A stretch of DNA of 8,836 bases from a bacterium (GTDB lineage Bacteria; Dependentiae; Babeliae; Babeliales; UASB340), in contig DAOVNS010000049.1 of the NCBI GenBank assembly GCA_030630075.1, forward strand, positions 1-8,836. Direction: 5' to 3'. Of the stretch, positions 1 to 6,933 are shown piece after piece. A program made the translations under genes and the position numbers. Under the pieces are notes generated by a model. The model did no database searches and was not told the DNA's origin. It saw only the letters and a list, made by a program, of their open reading frames with translations. Within the stretch, counting starts at the first letter, position 1; every line of letters starts with the position of its first letter.

Positions 1-669
1 ATCACCTCCATTACCTGCGATTTGAATTTCTATGTGTCTACCATTTAGAATATATTTTTCTACAATGATTTTATCAGAGCCGGTCATTTTTTTTGCCTCT
101 GCGATAATTGCAGGAAAGTAAATTTCAAATTCTTGAGGGTTATCTACTTTTTTAATTGCTTTCCCGCCACCGCCGAGAGGATCTTTGAGCAAGATAGGAT
201 ATCCAATTTTGGCTGCAGCTTTTTGAGCTATATCTTTTTCTGATTCTAAAAAATTAAATCCTGGAATAACAGGGACGCCAACTTTTTGCATTGTTTCACG
301 TGCGCAAGTTTTGTCGCCCATGAGTTTTATTGTTTTTGGAGTTGGTCCAATCCAGACTAATCCGGAATCAATAACTTTTTGAGCAAATTGAGAATTTTCT
401 GATAAAAATCCATATCCGGGGTGAATGGCATCACATTTTGTTTTTAATGCAATATTGATAATTTCATCCTGATTTAAATATGCAGCAGGACCATTTTTTG
501 TTAGCGCGTGATTTTGATTTGTCTGAAAAACATATGGCAACAGTTGATCTTCTGGTGAATAAATAGAAACAGTCTTAATACCCATTTTTTGGCAACTGAA
601 ATTTATTCTAGAAACCACTTCTGATCGATTTGCGATTAGTACTTTTGTTATTTTATGAAGAGCACTCAT
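1..669 (-). CDS. accC: Biotin carboxylase (AccC-like), N-terminal 223 residues, cut by the window edge
   Basis: This is the biotin carboxylase domain that uses ATP and bicarbonate to carboxylate biotin, either as the AccC subunit of acetyl-CoA carboxylase or as the alpha chain of a propionyl-/methylcrotonyl-CoA or pyruvate carboxylase. The fragment cannot separate these options. Visible motifs are KVLIANR (residues 9-15), the family hallmark HPGYGFLSEN (83-92), WIGP (106-109), MGDK with K120, ATP-grasp K162, a glycine loop GGGG (166-169), VEKY with E204, and RHIEIQI with H212. The start is ATG at 669-667: an in-frame TAA lies at 681-679 and no other start lies between them. No good Shine-Dalgarno precedes it, only an A-rich tract. 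Oddities are ANRSE in place of the usual ANRGE, KDPLGGGGKAI in place of KASGGGGGRGM, and a gap of a few residues before YLN (64-66). It is divergent from yidC. Biotin carboxylase family confidence is high; the subunit assignment is not. Confidence 0.9.
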   Translation of the reverse strand, partial: MSALHKITKVLIANRSEVVSRINFSCQKMGIKTVSIYSPEDQLLPYVFQTNQNHALTKNGPAAYLNQDEIINIALKTKCDAIHPGYGFLSENSQFAQKVIDSGLVWIGPTPKTIKLMGDKTCARETMQKVGVPVIPGFNFLESEKDIAQKAAAKIGYPILLKDPLGGGGKAIKKVDNPQEFEIYFPAIIAEAKKMTGSDKIIVEKYILNGRHIEIQIAGNGGD

Positions 670-729
670 TTTTGTCTTTTATTTGTTTTTTTGTCCCGAA
701 TCCACGTTATTTTAATGCTTCAAGTTTGT

Positions 730-757
730 AGTATATTGCAAATTAACTATTTTCCAA
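730..757 (-). promoter_or_regulatory. Predicted sigma70-type promoter for the biotin carboxylase gene
   Basis: Read on the minus strand, a -35-like TTGGAA (757-752) is followed after 16 bases by TATACT (735-730). The -10 box matches the TATAAT consensus at five of six positions and the -35 at four of six. Transcription would begin near 723, giving a 5' leader of about 55 bases before the ATG at 669. This is a by-eye match in AT-rich DNA, where chance matches are common, but its position upstream of a divergent gene is right. Confidence 0.5.
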
Positions 758-775
758 CCGCTAGCTATAAGGGTT
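756..775. repeat. Imperfect dyad between the two divergent promoters
   Basis: AACC (756-759) and GGTT (772-775) are inverted copies flanking a perfect six-base palindrome TAGCTA (762-767). The centres of the two symmetries differ by about one base. The element touches the -35 box of the minus-strand promoter and lies just upstream of the extended -10 of the yidC promoter, so it is placed where an operator for both could sit. The arms are short and it may be chance. Confidence 0.2.
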
Positions 776-781
776 ATTCTT

Positions 782-790
782 TGCTAAAAT
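782..790 (+). promoter_or_regulatory. Predicted extended -10 promoter for the yidC cluster
   Basis: TGCTAAAAT is a TGn extended -10 motif joined to TAAAAT (785-790), five of six matches to TATAAT. The hexamer 17 bases upstream (TAGCTA, 762-767) is a poor -35, which extended -10 promoters can tolerate. Transcription would start near 797, leaving a leader of about 55 bases that carries the AAAGGA ribosome binding site (835-840). The next plausible hexamers, TTTACA at 796-801 and TATATA at 815-820, are only 13 bases apart and were not preferred. Confidence 0.4.
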
Positions 791-851
791 GCTGTTTTAC
801 AGGAAATATTTGGATATATAAGAGTTTTTGAACTAAAGGATACTATTTTTT

Positions 852-2408
852 ATGGATAGAAAATTATTATTAACACTCGGATTAAGTGTTGCAACATTGA
901 TGGCGTATCATTATTTCACAGGTTCTGATCAACCAAATAATGCAGGAGTTCCTGCAGATATAAGGCCTGGACAATCGTACACCGTTCCAACGGCACAAGA
1001 TCTAAGTCAGCCGATTAATACTGAAATAGATTTTAGTGATAAAAAGATTTCACAAAAAGAAGAAATAAAAACTATAAAAACCGATTTGTGCAAAGTTAGT
1101 TTTTCTAATTTTGGTGGTGTTATATCAACCGTAGATTTTGAAAAACATTTAGGAAAAAACGGACTTCCGCTAAGAACTATTCAACAAAAGAGTTTTTATG
1201 AACGTGAAGATTCAGCATTTCTTTTAGCATTGGATGAAAAAACACCATATTATTACAAGTTTAAAGAACTAAAAGAGTCTGGGGATCAGTATGATGTTCT
1301 TTTTGAAACAGAGTCTGATGGATGGTTGATACAAAAAAGATATAGATTATATAAAAACAACTATAAAGTAGATTTGTTTTTGAATTTTGAACCAAGATTT
1401 AAGGATGTAAAATCAATTAGACCGAGATTGTTTTTTCCTGCACCATTCTTAGGTGAAATTCCTGATGATAAAGTTGATGCATTTACTGTTGATGTAAGTG
1501 GAAAATCAATTAAAAAAATATCAGAAAAAGAATTAAATCAAGTTTGGGTTATGCCTTCTGTTTTTGGTGCAGAAGATAAATATTTTGCACATTGTGTTGC
1601 GGGAGATCAAAACAATTTTGTACAAAGAACATTTTTCAGGTTAGCAAATAAAACTATTTATCCTGTTTTGCAAGGTCCAGAAATTACAACAAAGAGTGAC
1701 TATAATATTTCTTTTTATGTTGGACCAAAATTAGTTGAAGACTTGGGAATTGTTGATGAACGCCTGGAAGGTCTTTTATCTTTTGGATGGCTTTCTTGGT
1801 TGTGTAAATTGCTTTTAAAACTTCTTGAATGGATATATTCATATTTGGGTAACTTTGGTTATGCAATTATTGTTTTAACAATTTTATTAAAAATTCCATT
1901 TATTCCTCTATCAATTAGTGGTAAAAGAAAAATGGAAGAATATCAAAAATATAATCCCACAATTAATAGAATTCGACTAAAATATAAAAATGATACTCGC
2001 AGGCAGGGTGAAGAAATTTCTAAATTTCATCAAGATCATAATCTTTCTCAATTTACTCCTGTTTCAGGGTGTCTTCCTCTTCTTGTTCAAGCACCAATTC
2101 TATTTGCTTTATACAGAATATTGGGTGGATATTTAGATTTATATCAAGCACCATTTCTTGGATGGATAACAGATTTATCTTCAAAAGATCCGTATTATAT
2201 TCTGCCCATTTTAATGGGAGCATCAATGTTGTGGCAACAAACTTTAACACCAATGGTTGATGCAAAACAAAAAACAATGATGTTTTTGATGCCGATATTT
2301 ATGACATTTATTTTTGCAGGTTTTCCCGCCGGATTAGTTCTTTATTGGTTAACTAATAACTTGTGTATGGTTGGTGAAGATTATTTGAAAAAAGCTATAT
2401 ATAGATAA
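852..2408 (+). CDS. yidC: Membrane protein insertase YidC (Oxa1 family, Gram-negative type)
   Basis: YidC inserts and folds inner-membrane proteins, alone or with SecYEG. The 518-residue product is close to the usual Gram-negative length (about 540-560). It has an N-terminal membrane anchor (about 4-22), a low-complexity linker, a large periplasmic beta domain (about 70-300), and the conserved Oxa1 core. The core begins with an amphipathic stretch (310-333), then a transmembrane segment (337-354) carrying K347 at the position of the groove-lining basic residue (Arg366 in E. coli). A basic cytoplasmic hairpin (355-400) follows, then the signature GCLPLLVQAPI (406-416) and further membrane segments near 449-463 and 478-503. 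The C-terminal tail is very short (LKKAIYR), so no extended ribosome-binding tail is present. AAAGGA at 835-840 is a suitable ribosome binding site 11 bases before the ATG. The usual rpmH-rnpA-yidD neighbours are absent here; the gene heads a cluster and is followed by recR after 4 bases. Confidence 0.96.
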   Translation: MDRKLLLTLGLSVATLMAYHYFTGSDQPNNAGVPADIRPGQSYTVPTAQDLSQPINTEIDFSDKKISQKEEIKTIKTDLCKVSFSNFGGVISTVDFEKHLGKNGLPLRTIQQKSFYEREDSAFLLALDEKTPYYYKFKELKESGDQYDVLFETESDGWLIQKRYRLYKNNYKVDLFLNFEPRFKDVKSIRPRLFFPAPFLGEIPDDKVDAFTVDVSGKSIKKISEKELNQVWVMPSVFGAEDKYFAHCVAGDQNNFVQRTFFRLANKTIYPVLQGPEITTKSDYNISFYVGPKLVEDLGIVDERLEGLLSFGWLSWLCKLLLKLLEWIYSYLGNFGYAIIVLTILLKIPFIPLSISGKRKMEEYQKYNPTINRIRLKYKNDTRRQGEEISKFHQDHNLSQFTPVSGCLPLLVQAPILFALYRILGGYLDLYQAPFLGWITDLSSKDPYYILPILMGASMLWQQTLTPMVDAKQKTMMFLMPIFMTFIFAGFPAGLVLYWLTNNLCMVGEDYLKKAIYR

Positions 2409-2412
2409 TTTT

Positions 2413-3021
2413 ATGTTTCAAGATTTACCATCTTTTCAAAAACTTATACGCAAATTGCAAAAAGTACCGTTTTTAGCATCAAAAAATTTATACAAGGTTG
2501 CAGTTTATTTTCTGACACGGGAATCTGAAGAAGTTAATCAGTTTTGTGATATTTTATTGCAAGCAAAAAAGAATACAAAAAGCTGCTCAACTTGTTTTAA
2601 CTTAACTGAATCTTTAGATAATACATGTTCTTTTTGCGCATCAGATAGAAGAGATAAGTCTATAATTTGCATTATTGAAACATGGCATGATCTTTTTGCA
2701 ATAGAAAAAGTTGGTGGATATCATGGCGTTTATCATGTACTTGGCGGTGCGTTGTGTCCTTTAGAAGGAATTGGCCCGGAAGAGTTGAATATTCAATCTC
2801 TGATTAAAAGAGTTGATAAATCTACACAAGAAATTATTTTTGCAACAAATCCAACGCCTGAAGGCGAAGCGACCGCAAGTTTTATTGCATCAAAAATATC
2901 TGATTTAAATTTAAATATTTCAGTATCTAAATTAGCGAGTGGCGTTCCTATTGGTTCGAGTTTAGAATATATGGATCGCGTTACTATTCATAAGGCTCTT
3001 TCTGGTAGAAGACCTTTTTAG
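2413..3021 (+). CDS. recR: Recombination mediator protein RecR
   Basis: RecR works with RecO (and RecF) to load RecA on SSB-coated single-stranded DNA at gaps. The 202-residue length is typical. The C4 zinc finger is complete (C58-x2-C61-x10-C72-x2-C75) and is followed by the Toprim domain, with IIETWHDLFAIE (about 87-98), GxYHGVYHVLGG (102-112), the GIGPEEL segment (119-125) and the NPTPEGEATA block (146-155). LASG, LEYMDR and the terminal SGRRPF complete the family pattern. The N-terminal helix-hairpin-helix is degenerate: where most RecR have LPGIGPKSA, this one reads VPFLASKNL (18-26), lacking both hairpin glycines. No Shine-Dalgarno precedes the ATG, which lies 4 bases after the yidC stop, so translation is probably coupled to yidC. 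The more usual dnaX-ybaB context is not seen. Confidence 0.95.
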   Translation: MFQDLPSFQKLIRKLQKVPFLASKNLYKVAVYFLTRESEEVNQFCDILLQAKKNTKSCSTCFNLTESLDNTCSFCASDRRDKSIICIIETWHDLFAIEKVGGYHGVYHVLGGALCPLEGIGPEELNIQSLIKRVDKSTQEIIFATNPTPEGEATASFIASKISDLNLNISVSKLASGVPIGSSLEYMDRVTIHKALSGRRPF

Positions 3022-3034
3022 CAGTTGAAATTTG

Positions 3035-5437
3035 ATGCAGTTTTCACAAAAAATATTTTTTTCTTCTTTTTTAATATATTTTCTTTTTTTTATTCCTTTA
3101 AAAAGTTTTGTTCGAGATTTTGTTGAATCGGTAAATGTAGTACGAGTTAATAGTATTATTCAAAAAATTGAAGATTTTAATAAAGTTGTTCTCGAGGGAA
3201 ACGTAGAAGTTCTAATTGATAGTAGAATTCATTTGTGGGCGGATGTTGTTGAAATTGATAAAAAGAAACAAACCTTGGTTGCTCAGAAAAAAGATAAGGG
3301 CAGCGTTGTTATTGAAAATAAAGATTTTTTAATTTTGGCCGATAAGTTTTTTTTAGATATAGATAAAAAAACAGGTTATGCAGATAACATTAGAATTCAT
3401 TTTGCAGAAGGTTATATTCGTTCTGGCCGAGCAGAAAAATTAGGAGAAAATAGTTGGAAGATGGAGGATATTCTTTACACTCCGTGTGATGCTCCAAATC
3501 CTCATTGGTCGATAGTTGCAAGAAAAGCGACTTTACACAATAGTTATTTTATTCGGGTTACCGGTGCTCTTTTTATGATGGGCAAGGTTCCTTTTTTTGC
3601 TGTTCCGTTTATGGCTTTGCCTATTCAAAATAGATCTAAATCTGGTTTTTTACTTCCTAAACTTTCTTATGACGATGACTTGGGCTTTGGAGTAAGAGAG
3701 GAATTTTATTGGTCCATTTTTCCTCGGTGCGATACTACAATTGGTGTTGATTGGAGAGATAGAAAAGGTGTTGCTTTTTTTAATGAATTTCGTTGGGCTA
3801 GAGCTTCGGAATCGTTTACTTGGCTTAATGCTAATTATGCTATTGAAAAAAATGCTTTTATTAAAAGAAGCGATAGAATTTTGCAAACAACCTATGCAAG
3901 ATATTGGATAGAAGGAAATGATTTTTGGCAAATTAAAACTCCAGGAAACACCGAAGTTGATAGCTTATTACGTTTGGATTTTGGAACAGACAAAAAAATA
4001 GGATATCTATTTTTTGATAATACTAAAGGCGTTGATGATACTTTTTATAATTCATGGGATTTAAGATTTAACAATAAGACAAACGTTTTGAATTTGTTGC
4101 TTGATGGTAGTAAAACGAGAAGAAGACGCTTTTTACCAATGACAGCCGCTGAATATAGGTCTGTTGCCAAATTAGCACAAGAGGATCAAGTAGATGTGGT
4201 TCCAACAAATAACAATGTCTTTTCTAAAAAACGAGAAGTAGAGGATGAAGTTGAAGTATATAAGTTGCCGCACTTAGAATTAAATTCTGTATATAAAAAA
4301 TTTTTAAATATTTTTTCATTACGACACGATGTTTTTTTGGATCAAATCTTTTCAAGAAAAAATAAACTAGAAACATTTTACGTTAATTCTAAAGCTGTAA
4401 AAGAAACAGAACTCGTTGGTTTGCTCAAAGCTGATAACGTTCGTTTTTTATATGGAGCAGAAATTGAGGCGTTTGCAAAAGCACAAGGGAATGTTTTAAG
4501 GCTGTATTTTGAACCAACATTGCAGGCAACTTCTCACCTTAAAAATTCTTCTGTTAAAGCGAAAAAAAATGTTATTGAAGGGAGATTGTTTTCAAAGGGT
4601 GCTTATAGAATATTTTTTCAAAATGGAGTTGAATGGAATTTGCCGGAATTTTTATTTGAAAATGAAGAACAAAATTCACTTTATTATCTACAGCCAAGTT
4701 TTAAGTGGGAATATTTACCAAAGTTTAAGCAGGATCATTGGTATTATTCAGATAAATGGGATAGGCATTATCCTAAAAATAGACTTTCTTTTGATCTAAG
4801 AAATAATCTTTACTTGGATGATATTCAGTTAGATTTTAATATTTACCAAGCATATGATTTTTATTCTGAATCTGATATTTTTCCTTTGTATCGAGGTGCT
4901 TCAAAAAATCATATGTTACCACTTAAAGCAGAACTTAATATTGCATGTGATCCTTTAAATTTAGCGATTACGCAAGAGTATGATTGGAAAAGTTTTCGTC
5001 TTGTTCAATCCGAGATTTATTGCGGTTTTCGTTTGGGACAATTTGATTTTTATCTTTCAACTATTTATCAGAATAAAAAATTACAAGAAACGAGAGAATT
5101 ATATTCTGATCTTCCTCATTTTATAACTTTAGGAATAACGATTCCTACCTTGAAGCATCTTACGTTTTCTTATGATGGTCAGTTTTATTCTGAGAAAGAT
5201 TGTAAATTATTGCCTTTCGAGGGCTTAAAAGCTTTAACTCATAGAGTTAAATTAGACTATGAAGGACATTGTTGGGGCGTTGCTTTGGGTTTTGAAGAAA
5301 AAAATTATCGAGAATATGGTAATTGGAAAAGTGAACGAGCATTTACACTATTTGTTAGACTAGAATCATTAGGATCTTTTGCACGAAAATTTAAACGTCC
5401 AGCAGTTTACAATAGTCCTTCAATTTATAATAACTAA
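3035..5437 (+). CDS. lptD: LPS-assembly outer-membrane protein LptD (Imp/OstA)
   Basis: LptD is the outer-membrane beta-barrel that, with LptE, inserts lipopolysaccharide into the outer leaflet; its N-terminal domain receives LPS from the LptA bridge. The product has 800 residues from ATG 3035. A TTG at 3032 would add one residue, and I prefer the ATG; neither has a Shine-Dalgarno. A signal peptide covers about residues 1-25 (basic start, then a Phe/Leu/Ile-rich core). An OstA/LptA-like beta-jellyroll follows (about 35-145), then YTPCDAPNPHW (148-158) and the VPFFAVPFMALP and SKSGFLLP segments (about 185-209) that mark the start of the barrel. The rest is rich in alternating aromatic and polar strands, ending in a CW...VRLESLGSF pattern like the family C-terminus. 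C151 and C746 align by eye with E. coli Cys173 and Cys725; the adjacent Cys-Cys pair of E. coli is reduced to one. The gene follows recR by 13 bases and precedes pepP by 13 bases. Confidence 0.92.
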   Translation: MQFSQKIFFSSFLIYFLFFIPLKSFVRDFVESVNVVRVNSIIQKIEDFNKVVLEGNVEVLIDSRIHLWADVVEIDKKKQTLVAQKKDKGSVVIENKDFLILADKFFLDIDKKTGYADNIRIHFAEGYIRSGRAEKLGENSWKMEDILYTPCDAPNPHWSIVARKATLHNSYFIRVTGALFMMGKVPFFAVPFMALPIQNRSKSGFLLPKLSYDDDLGFGVREEFYWSIFPRCDTTIGVDWRDRKGVAFFNEFRWARASESFTWLNANYAIEKNAFIKRSDRILQTTYARYWIEGNDFWQIKTPGNTEVDSLLRLDFGTDKKIGYLFFDNTKGVDDTFYNSWDLRFNNKTNVLNLLLDGSKTRRRRFLPMTAAEYRSVAKLAQEDQVDVVPTNNNVFSKKREVEDEVEVYKLPHLELNSVYKKFLNIFSLRHDVFLDQIFSRKNKLETFYVNSKAVKETELVGLLKADNVRFLYGAEIEAFAKAQGNVLRLYFEPTLQATSHLKNSSVKAKKNVIEGRLFSKGAYRIFFQNGVEWNLPEFLFENEEQNSLYYLQPSFKWEYLPKFKQDHWYYSDKWDRHYPKNRLSFDLRNNLYLDDIQLDFNIYQAYDFYSESDIFPLYRGASKNHMLPLKAELNIACDPLNLAITQEYDWKSFRLVQSEIYCGFRLGQFDFYLSTIYQNKKLQETRELYSDLPHFITLGITIPTLKHLTFSYDGQFYSEKDCKLLPFEGLKALTHRVKLDYEGHCWGVALGFEEKNYREYGNWKSERAFTLFVRLESLGSFARKFKRPAVYNSPSIYNN

Positions 5438-5441
5438 TAGA

Positions 5442-5449
5442 AAGGTGAG
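5442..5449 (+). promoter_or_regulatory. Ribosome binding site that fixes the pepP start
   Basis: AAGGTGAG sits directly before ATG 5451, with the AAGG core about 5 bases from the start codon, and just beyond the lptD stop (5435-5437). This is the best Shine-Dalgarno inside the cluster. It argues against the upstream in-frame ATG at 5379, which would overlap lptD by 59 bases, has no such site, and would add 24 residues with no counterpart in the family. Confidence 0.75.
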
Positions 5450-5450
5450 T

Positions 5451-6782
5451 ATGTCGTTTGTTTCAGGTATTGATTATTCGTTATTTAAAAGTCGCAGAGA
5501 AGAAATAATTAATTTTTTACAGCAAGAACGTCCAGGATTAAAAAAAGGAATGGTTGTTTTATTCGCTGATTTCGAAAACGAAAGACATTTGTTCCGTCAA
5601 GAAAGTTCTTTTTATTATTTAACAGGGATTAAAGAGCCGGGAGCAGTTTTTTGTATGTATCTTGATGGTCGGCAAGAGTTATATTTGCCCAATTATGGTG
5701 GAATAAGAGAAAAATGGACCACGACTTTTTTAGGTAATCAAGAAGAAAAAACGAGTTTGGCTGAAAAAGTTGGAGCAACAGAAATAAAACAATTAGGCAA
5801 ACCTTGTGGCGGATATTCTTTTAGCCCAATTTTTACAAAAGATAAATATGAAAACTTTTTATTTGATTTAGATGCTTTTTTACAAAATTCGATGTTAGAA
5901 GAAAATGAAGATACAGCTCTTTTTACATTGTTGGATGGGATGGGTTCAAGATATTTTTCACAAATTAATGTCTATAAAGTTTTATTAGAAATTTTTCCTG
6001 AACTTGAAAATATTACAAATGATTTGGCACCACTTGTTCATTATTTAAGAAGATTTAAAAGCGAATACGAAATTGATTTAATTTACAAAGCTGTGCAAGT
6101 TACGTCTTTGGCGCATCAGGCAGGAAGTAAAGTTATTGCTCCAGGAAGAATAGAGTATGAAATTCAAGCGGTAGTAGAATCTGTTTTTACACAAATCGGT
6201 TCAAATGGACCTTCGTTTCCAAGTATTATTGCAAGCGGAAAAAATACTACGGTTTTGCATTACACAAATAAAGATAAAGAATTAAAACCAGGCGAATTAG
6301 TTGTTGTTGATATTGGTGCAGAGTATGAATATTATGCTGCAGATATTACACGAACTTATCCTGTTGATGGAAAATTTAGTGAAAGACAGCTAGAAGTTTA
6401 TAATATTGTTCTCGAAACTCAATCTTATATTGAATCGGTTGCGCAACCAGGAATGCATTTGCATAATCCAAAAGAACCAGAAAAATCGTTACAACATTTA
6501 GCTGTAAAGTTTTTGGAATCAAAAGGTTTTGCTAAATATTTTATACACGGAATTGGACACTTTTTGGGTTTGGATGTTCATGATGTTGGTGATAATACTT
6601 ATCCGTTATCTTCTGGCGATGTTTTTACAATTGAACCAGGAATTTATATTCCTGAAGAAAATTTGGGAATTCGAATAGAAGATGATTATTTAATGACAGA
6701 TGATGGAGTTGTTTGTCTTAGTTATCAACTTCCAAGAAAGCCTGAAGAAGTTGAAGCTATGATGAAAGAAGAGTTTGAATAA
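5451..6782 (+). CDS. pepP: Xaa-Pro aminopeptidase (aminopeptidase P, M24 family)
   Basis: This dinuclear-metal, probably Mn-dependent, peptidase removes an N-terminal residue when the second residue is proline; it is expected in the cytosol. From ATG 5451 it has 443 residues, close to the 441 of E. coli PepP. The N-terminal aminopeptidase P domain shows FRQESSFYYLTGIKEPGAVF (about 49-68). The C-terminal pita-bread fold carries all the metal ligands: D287 (VVVDIG), D298 (ADITRTYP), H370 (HGIGHFLGLDVHD), E395 (IEPGIYIP) and E410 (GIRIEDDY). Other conserved residues are H270 (LHYTN) and H377. RRFKSEYEI (about 200-208) is the usual linker-side motif. A strong ribosome binding site precedes the start. 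It is the last gene of the yidC cluster; no clear terminator follows it. The substrate specificity is inferred from the family. Confidence 0.95.
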   Translation: MSFVSGIDYSLFKSRREEIINFLQQERPGLKKGMVVLFADFENERHLFRQESSFYYLTGIKEPGAVFCMYLDGRQELYLPNYGGIREKWTTTFLGNQEEKTSLAEKVGATEIKQLGKPCGGYSFSPIFTKDKYENFLFDLDAFLQNSMLEENEDTALFTLLDGMGSRYFSQINVYKVLLEIFPELENITNDLAPLVHYLRRFKSEYEIDLIYKAVQVTSLAHQAGSKVIAPGRIEYEIQAVVESVFTQIGSNGPSFPSIIASGKNTTVLHYTNKDKELKPGELVVVDIGAEYEYYAADITRTYPVDGKFSERQLEVYNIVLETQSYIESVAQPGMHLHNPKEPEKSLQHLAVKFLESKGFAKYFIHGIGHFLGLDVHDVGDNTYPLSSGDVFTIEPGIYIPEENLGIRIEDDYLMTDDGVVCLSYQLPRKPEEVEAMMKEEFE

Positions 6783-6794
6783 AATATGGCATTT

Positions 6795-6828
6795 TTGTCC
6801 TGTTTTTATTTAAAAAATATGTTAGATT
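6795..6828 (+). promoter_or_regulatory. Weak promoter candidate upstream of pyrG
   Basis: TTGTCC (6795-6800) is followed after 17 bases by TATGTT (6818-6823), each four of six matches to consensus. An overlapping TGn-TAGATT (6820-6828) could serve as an extended -10 instead. The rest of the 151-base gap (6783-6933) holds no gene, no clear hairpin terminator and no recognisable riboswitch. It is possible that pyrG is also read from the upstream cluster. Confidence 0.25.
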
Positions 6829-6914
6829 AGCAAAGTTATTAATTAAAAAGCTCTTAGAAACTCTGTTTTTATATGATTTTTTAATGTGAGGGTAAGTGAA
6901 AAGTAGTATTTGTT

Positions 6915-6926
6915 AAGGGGATAGGA
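6915..6926 (+). promoter_or_regulatory. Ribosome binding site of pyrG
   Basis: AAGGGGATAGGA contains two possible Shine-Dalgarno cores, AAGGGG (6915-6920) and AGGA (6923-6926). The AGGA core is 7 bases from ATG 6934, the better spacing. The site supports this start although it gives the protein about 15 residues more at the N-terminus than most CTP synthases. Confidence 0.6.
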
Positions 6927-6933
6927 TTGTTTT

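Noticed and set aside
796..820. Alternative yidC promoter TTTACA / TATATA
   Set aside because: The spacing of 13 bases is too short for a normal sigma70-type promoter.
2053..2277. Opposed small open frames inside yidC (minus 2053-2277 and plus 2069-2260)
   Set aside because: Both fall within the conserved YidC core and have no motif or ribosome binding site of their own.
4509..4799. 96-codon plus-strand open frame inside lptD
   Set aside because: It is a shadow frame wholly within lptD, rich in Ile/Lys/Leu as expected from AT-rich DNA, with no recognisable motif.
5379..5450. N-terminal extension of pepP from an upstream ATG at 5379
   Set aside because: It overlaps the end of lptD, has no ribosome binding site, adds 24 residues with no family counterpart, and a strong site precedes ATG 5451.
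6786..6830. 14-codon open frame after pepP that might be a leader peptide for pyrG attenuation
   Set aside because: No ribosome binding site, no regulatory codon run and no following terminator or antiterminator hairpin; the Gram-positive pyrG reiterative-transcription leader is also not seen.
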